The notes under the pieces were generated by a model that did not search any database, had not been told where the DNA came from, and worked only from the letters and a program-made list of their open reading frames with translations. From Tritrichomonas musculus (lineage: Eukaryota; Parabasalia; Tritrichomonadida; Tritrichomonadidae), in contig JAPFFF010000011.1 of assembly GCA_039105265.1 (NCBI GenBank), positions 1,798,001 to 1,862,000 on the forward strand: DNA of 64,000 nt, in the 5' to 3' direction. Positions 62,380-64,000 of this stretch are shown piece by piece (the first letter of the stretch is position 1; the number at the start of each line of letters is the position of its first letter). The position numbers were made by a program, and so were the translations under genes.

Positions 62380-62735
62380 CATCTAGCATACTCCTACAGC
62401 AATCATCTCACACAAATCCACTCAAGCAACCCATCTCAAGCAACCCATCTCAAGCAATCATCTCAAGCAAACCATCTCATGCAACCTATCTAGCATACTC
62501 CTACAGCAACCCATCTCATGCAATCATCTCAAGCAACCCATCTCAAGCAATCATCTCATACATCTACTCATGCAATCATCTCAAGCAACCCATCTCATGC
62601 AATCATCTCAAGCAACCTATCTAGCATACTCCTACAGCAATCATCTCAAGCAACCCATCTCACACACATCCACTCATGCAATCATCTCCCATATCTCATC
62701 ACATACATCTACTCATGCAACCACTTCATGTACAC
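62380..62735. repeat. 13-14 nt tandem repeats (CATCTCAAGCAA type)
   Basis: Many variants of CAATCATCTCAAG and CAACCCATCTCAAG in tandem, with two or three longer inserts reading CTAGCATACTCCTACAGCAA. Strand-asymmetric: rich in C and A, nearly free of G. Such arrays often lie just inside Polinton ends. Confidence 0.85.
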
Positions 62736-62775
62736 CCGATATCTACTCAAAAATAAATCTTTAATTGAATCATAA

Positions 62776-63735
62776 ATGTATAGTAGGTTTAAATCACTAC
62801 ATCCAACCATTGATAATATCACAGATGAGCAAGTACCAATTCCTATCGAATCGGCATTCTTTCTAGAAGATGGTCAACAAGATAAAGACAAATTCAATAG
62901 ATACTATTTTAATTTCCCTCCTGAATGGTGTACAGCTAATAGAGGGGAATCTATTATTGGTGTTAGGAATATGTGGCTGATATCTAAAAGGAGGAAGCTT
63001 GAATTTACTATAACAATTGCCAAATATAAAAAGCAATCATTTAATGAAGTTGAGGGAGCTAACACAAATACAAAAATTATTAACATGCTATCCATGCAAG
63101 GATATAAAGACAATCTTGAAATAAGGGATTTTGTTGTTGTTGATTGGATATCTACTGAAGGGGATTTTAGAGGATTTTTTGATGCTATTGATAAATCTAT
63201 TAAATGGAATATATCTAATGTATGGAAGAACACTAAAATTAATTTTGTTCAAAATGATTACGTCGTAGATAGAGACATACAATCAGATGGTTATTTTGAT
63301 AAAAATGGCTTCCATGAGAAAATATTTTCACCTAGGAATGAAAATGAAGATGATGAGTTTGGTATAGCTCTAAAATTAAAGAAAACCAATCAGGATTTTG
63401 ATGAAGTATTTAATATTGGAGATGGTCCACACCAGAATAAAAAGCATGTGTATCTAAATCAGTTTGATGATGTTCTTACTTTTGATAATGTTTGGGATAG
63501 GCATTCATGCAAAGTATATTCATCCATAGCTGAACAATCATTACATAATTATATTGGTAACTCTAATGTTGATTTTGTTCCAATAAAGTATTATAAATTA
63601 AATTCTTCAGACCAAAGATTTTGGATTGAGTTTTATTCATGTAGGGAATATAATACCCCTATCAAAATTCCGGATAACGAATCATTTTGTATAGAGATGC
63701 AATTCCTACTATTTGATAAGATGTTATATACATAA
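62776..63735 (+). CDS. Capsid-like protein of F, 319 aa
   Basis: A beta-rich protein starting MYSRFKSLHPTIDNITDEQV, with VPIPIESAFFLEDGQQDKDK, FNFPPEWCTANRGESIIGVR and RRKLEFTITIAKYKKQ in its first 100 residues and a C-terminus FWIEFYSCREYNTPIKIPDN ending in hydrophobic strands. The strand-rich pattern and size fit a single jelly-roll minor capsid (penton-like) protein of Polintons, but I have no decisive motif. First gene after the left end of F; the next gene on the same strand is the integrase. Confidence 0.55.
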   Translation: MYSRFKSLHPTIDNITDEQVPIPIESAFFLEDGQQDKDKFNRYYFNFPPEWCTANRGESIIGVRNMWLISKRRKLEFTITIAKYKKQSFNEVEGANTNTKIINMLSMQGYKDNLEIRDFVVVDWISTEGDFRGFFDAIDKSIKWNISNVWKNTKINFVQNDYVVDRDIQSDGYFDKNGFHEKIFSPRNENEDDEFGIALKLKKTNQDFDEVFNIGDGPHQNKKHVYLNQFDDVLTFDNVWDRHSCKVYSSIAEQSLHNYIGNSNVDFVPIKYYKLNSSDQRFWIEFYSCREYNTPIKIPDNESFCIEMQFLLFDKMLYT

Positions 63736-63756
63736 GCTAGTTTAATCTAAAATCAA

Positions 63757-64000
63757 ATGAGTTATAATACGCTTGATGAATTATTTAAAAAATATCCATG
63801 GAAGAGCAAATCTAAATTTGTTCCGTTAGCCAAACGATATGGTTTCACGGCGAAAGATGCTAACGATTTTCTAGACAAAAATATTGTCCATGATGTTAAG
63901 GTACCCAAAGCTAAATATATGCCAATCGTATCGAAACATTTACACGGATACCAGATGGATACATTTATTAATGAAAAGCATAAGGGAGGTCTCAATTATT
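63757..64000 (+). CDS. Polinton retroviral-type integrase of F, start only
   Basis: The frame starts MSYNTLDELFKKYPWKSKSK and is open at the right edge. The stretch KAKYMPIVSKHLHGYQMDTF with FINEKHKGGLNY is the beginning of an integrase core of the common Polinton type, with the first catalytic Asp in QMDTF (residue about 68). The segment before it (FVPLAKRYGFTAKDANDFLD) is a small helical N-terminal domain. This lineage differs from the integrases of A/B/E and of D. It follows the capsid-like gene by about 20 bases. Confidence 0.75.
   Translation, partial: MSYNTLDELFKKYPWKSKSKFVPLAKRYGFTAKDANDFLDKNIVHDVKVPKAKYMPIVSKHLHGYQMDTFINEKHKGGLNY

Larger units (their letters stand above)
62047..62775. 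other. E/F border region, no gene
   Basis: About 730 bases hold the edge of E, the 266-bp foldback (62,104-62,369) and the CATCTCAAGCAA-type short tandem repeats (about 62,380-62,735). Open frames here (for example 62,194-62,493 and 62,518-62,775) are by-products of the repeats. The final bases before 62,776 read TTTAATTGAATCATAA, with a TCATA initiator-like string. Confidence 0.6.
62104..64000. mobile_element. Polinton/Maverick element F, left end (runs off right edge)
   Basis: Contains a capsid-like gene and the start of an integrase of a third lineage. Its left border is either 62,104 or 62,313, depending on how the foldback is read. It adjoins E inside E's polymerase region, which suggests that it inserted into E. 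Both frames seen here are open; completeness cannot be judged. Probably young relative to E. Confidence 0.65.

Noticed and set aside
62380-62735. CRISPR-like or telomere-like array
   Set aside because: Units of 13-14 bases vary in sequence and are contiguous; neither repeat-spacer order nor a telomere unit is seen.
62194-62775. Three short plus-strand frames before element F
   Set aside because: They translate the CATCTCAAGCAA-type tandem repeats and the foldback; low-complexity by-products.

Overview
The window looks like a chromosome piece from a trichomonad (parabasalid) protist that is packed with Polinton/Maverick elements. The reasons are: an AT-rich genome read with the standard code; compact intronless genes with very short leaders; initiator-like TCA motifs a few bases before start codons; and protein-primed type B polymerases, retroviral-type integrases, packaging ATPases and capsid genes side by side. 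I infer a trichomonad (Tritrichomonas- or Trichomonas-like); I cannot name the species.

Layout. Element A (left edge to about 7.5 kb) has the end of a polymerase gene, about a dozen tiny coiled-coil or membrane-protein genes on both strands, an integrase and a small pX-like gene. Element B (about 7.5-24.4 kb) keeps the fullest gene set: polymerase, integrase, two small conserved genes, a giant fibre-like gene, a small capsid-like gene, a major capsid gene, a pX-like gene, a 112-codon gene, a packaging ATPase and a large protein with a calcium-site-like motif. All its frames are open and I see no breaks. Next come one probable host gene (24.4-27.7 kb), Asn-rich and built of a 69-bp tandem repeat inside a 468-bp higher-order repeat, and 3.2 kb of very AT-rich noncoding DNA with a 62-bp and a 194-bp tandem array.

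Element E (about 30.9-62.1 kb) is a relative of B with the polymerase-integrase block moved to the other end and inverted. A second Polinton, D (35,494-50,183), sits inside E's fibre gene. D has 106-bp terminal inverted repeats that look identical to each other, starts AG and ends CT, and is flanked by a 6-bp target duplication (GTCGTG), so it is young. D is a chimera: its virion genes match B and E, but its polymerase and integrase are of other lineages, it carries an HNH endonuclease gene, and I find no ATPase. It is incomplete. At 62.1 kb E's polymerase region meets a 266-bp foldback with perfect 58-bp arms. After it, short tandem repeats lead into element F, a third Polinton type (a 319-residue capsid-like gene and the start of an integrase) that runs off the right edge.

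How the genes would work together: the polymerase would copy the linear element from its ends, the integrase would insert it with a 6-bp duplication, the ATPase would fill a capsid built from the major capsid and small capsid-like proteins, and the fibre-like protein would decorate the particle. The most notable points are fibre-shaft repeats resembling adenovirus fibre in E, a stretch of fibre-gene DNA nearly the same in B and D, a Cys/His motif pair at the N-terminus of B's polymerase that could be the missing capsid protease, and the nesting of elements.
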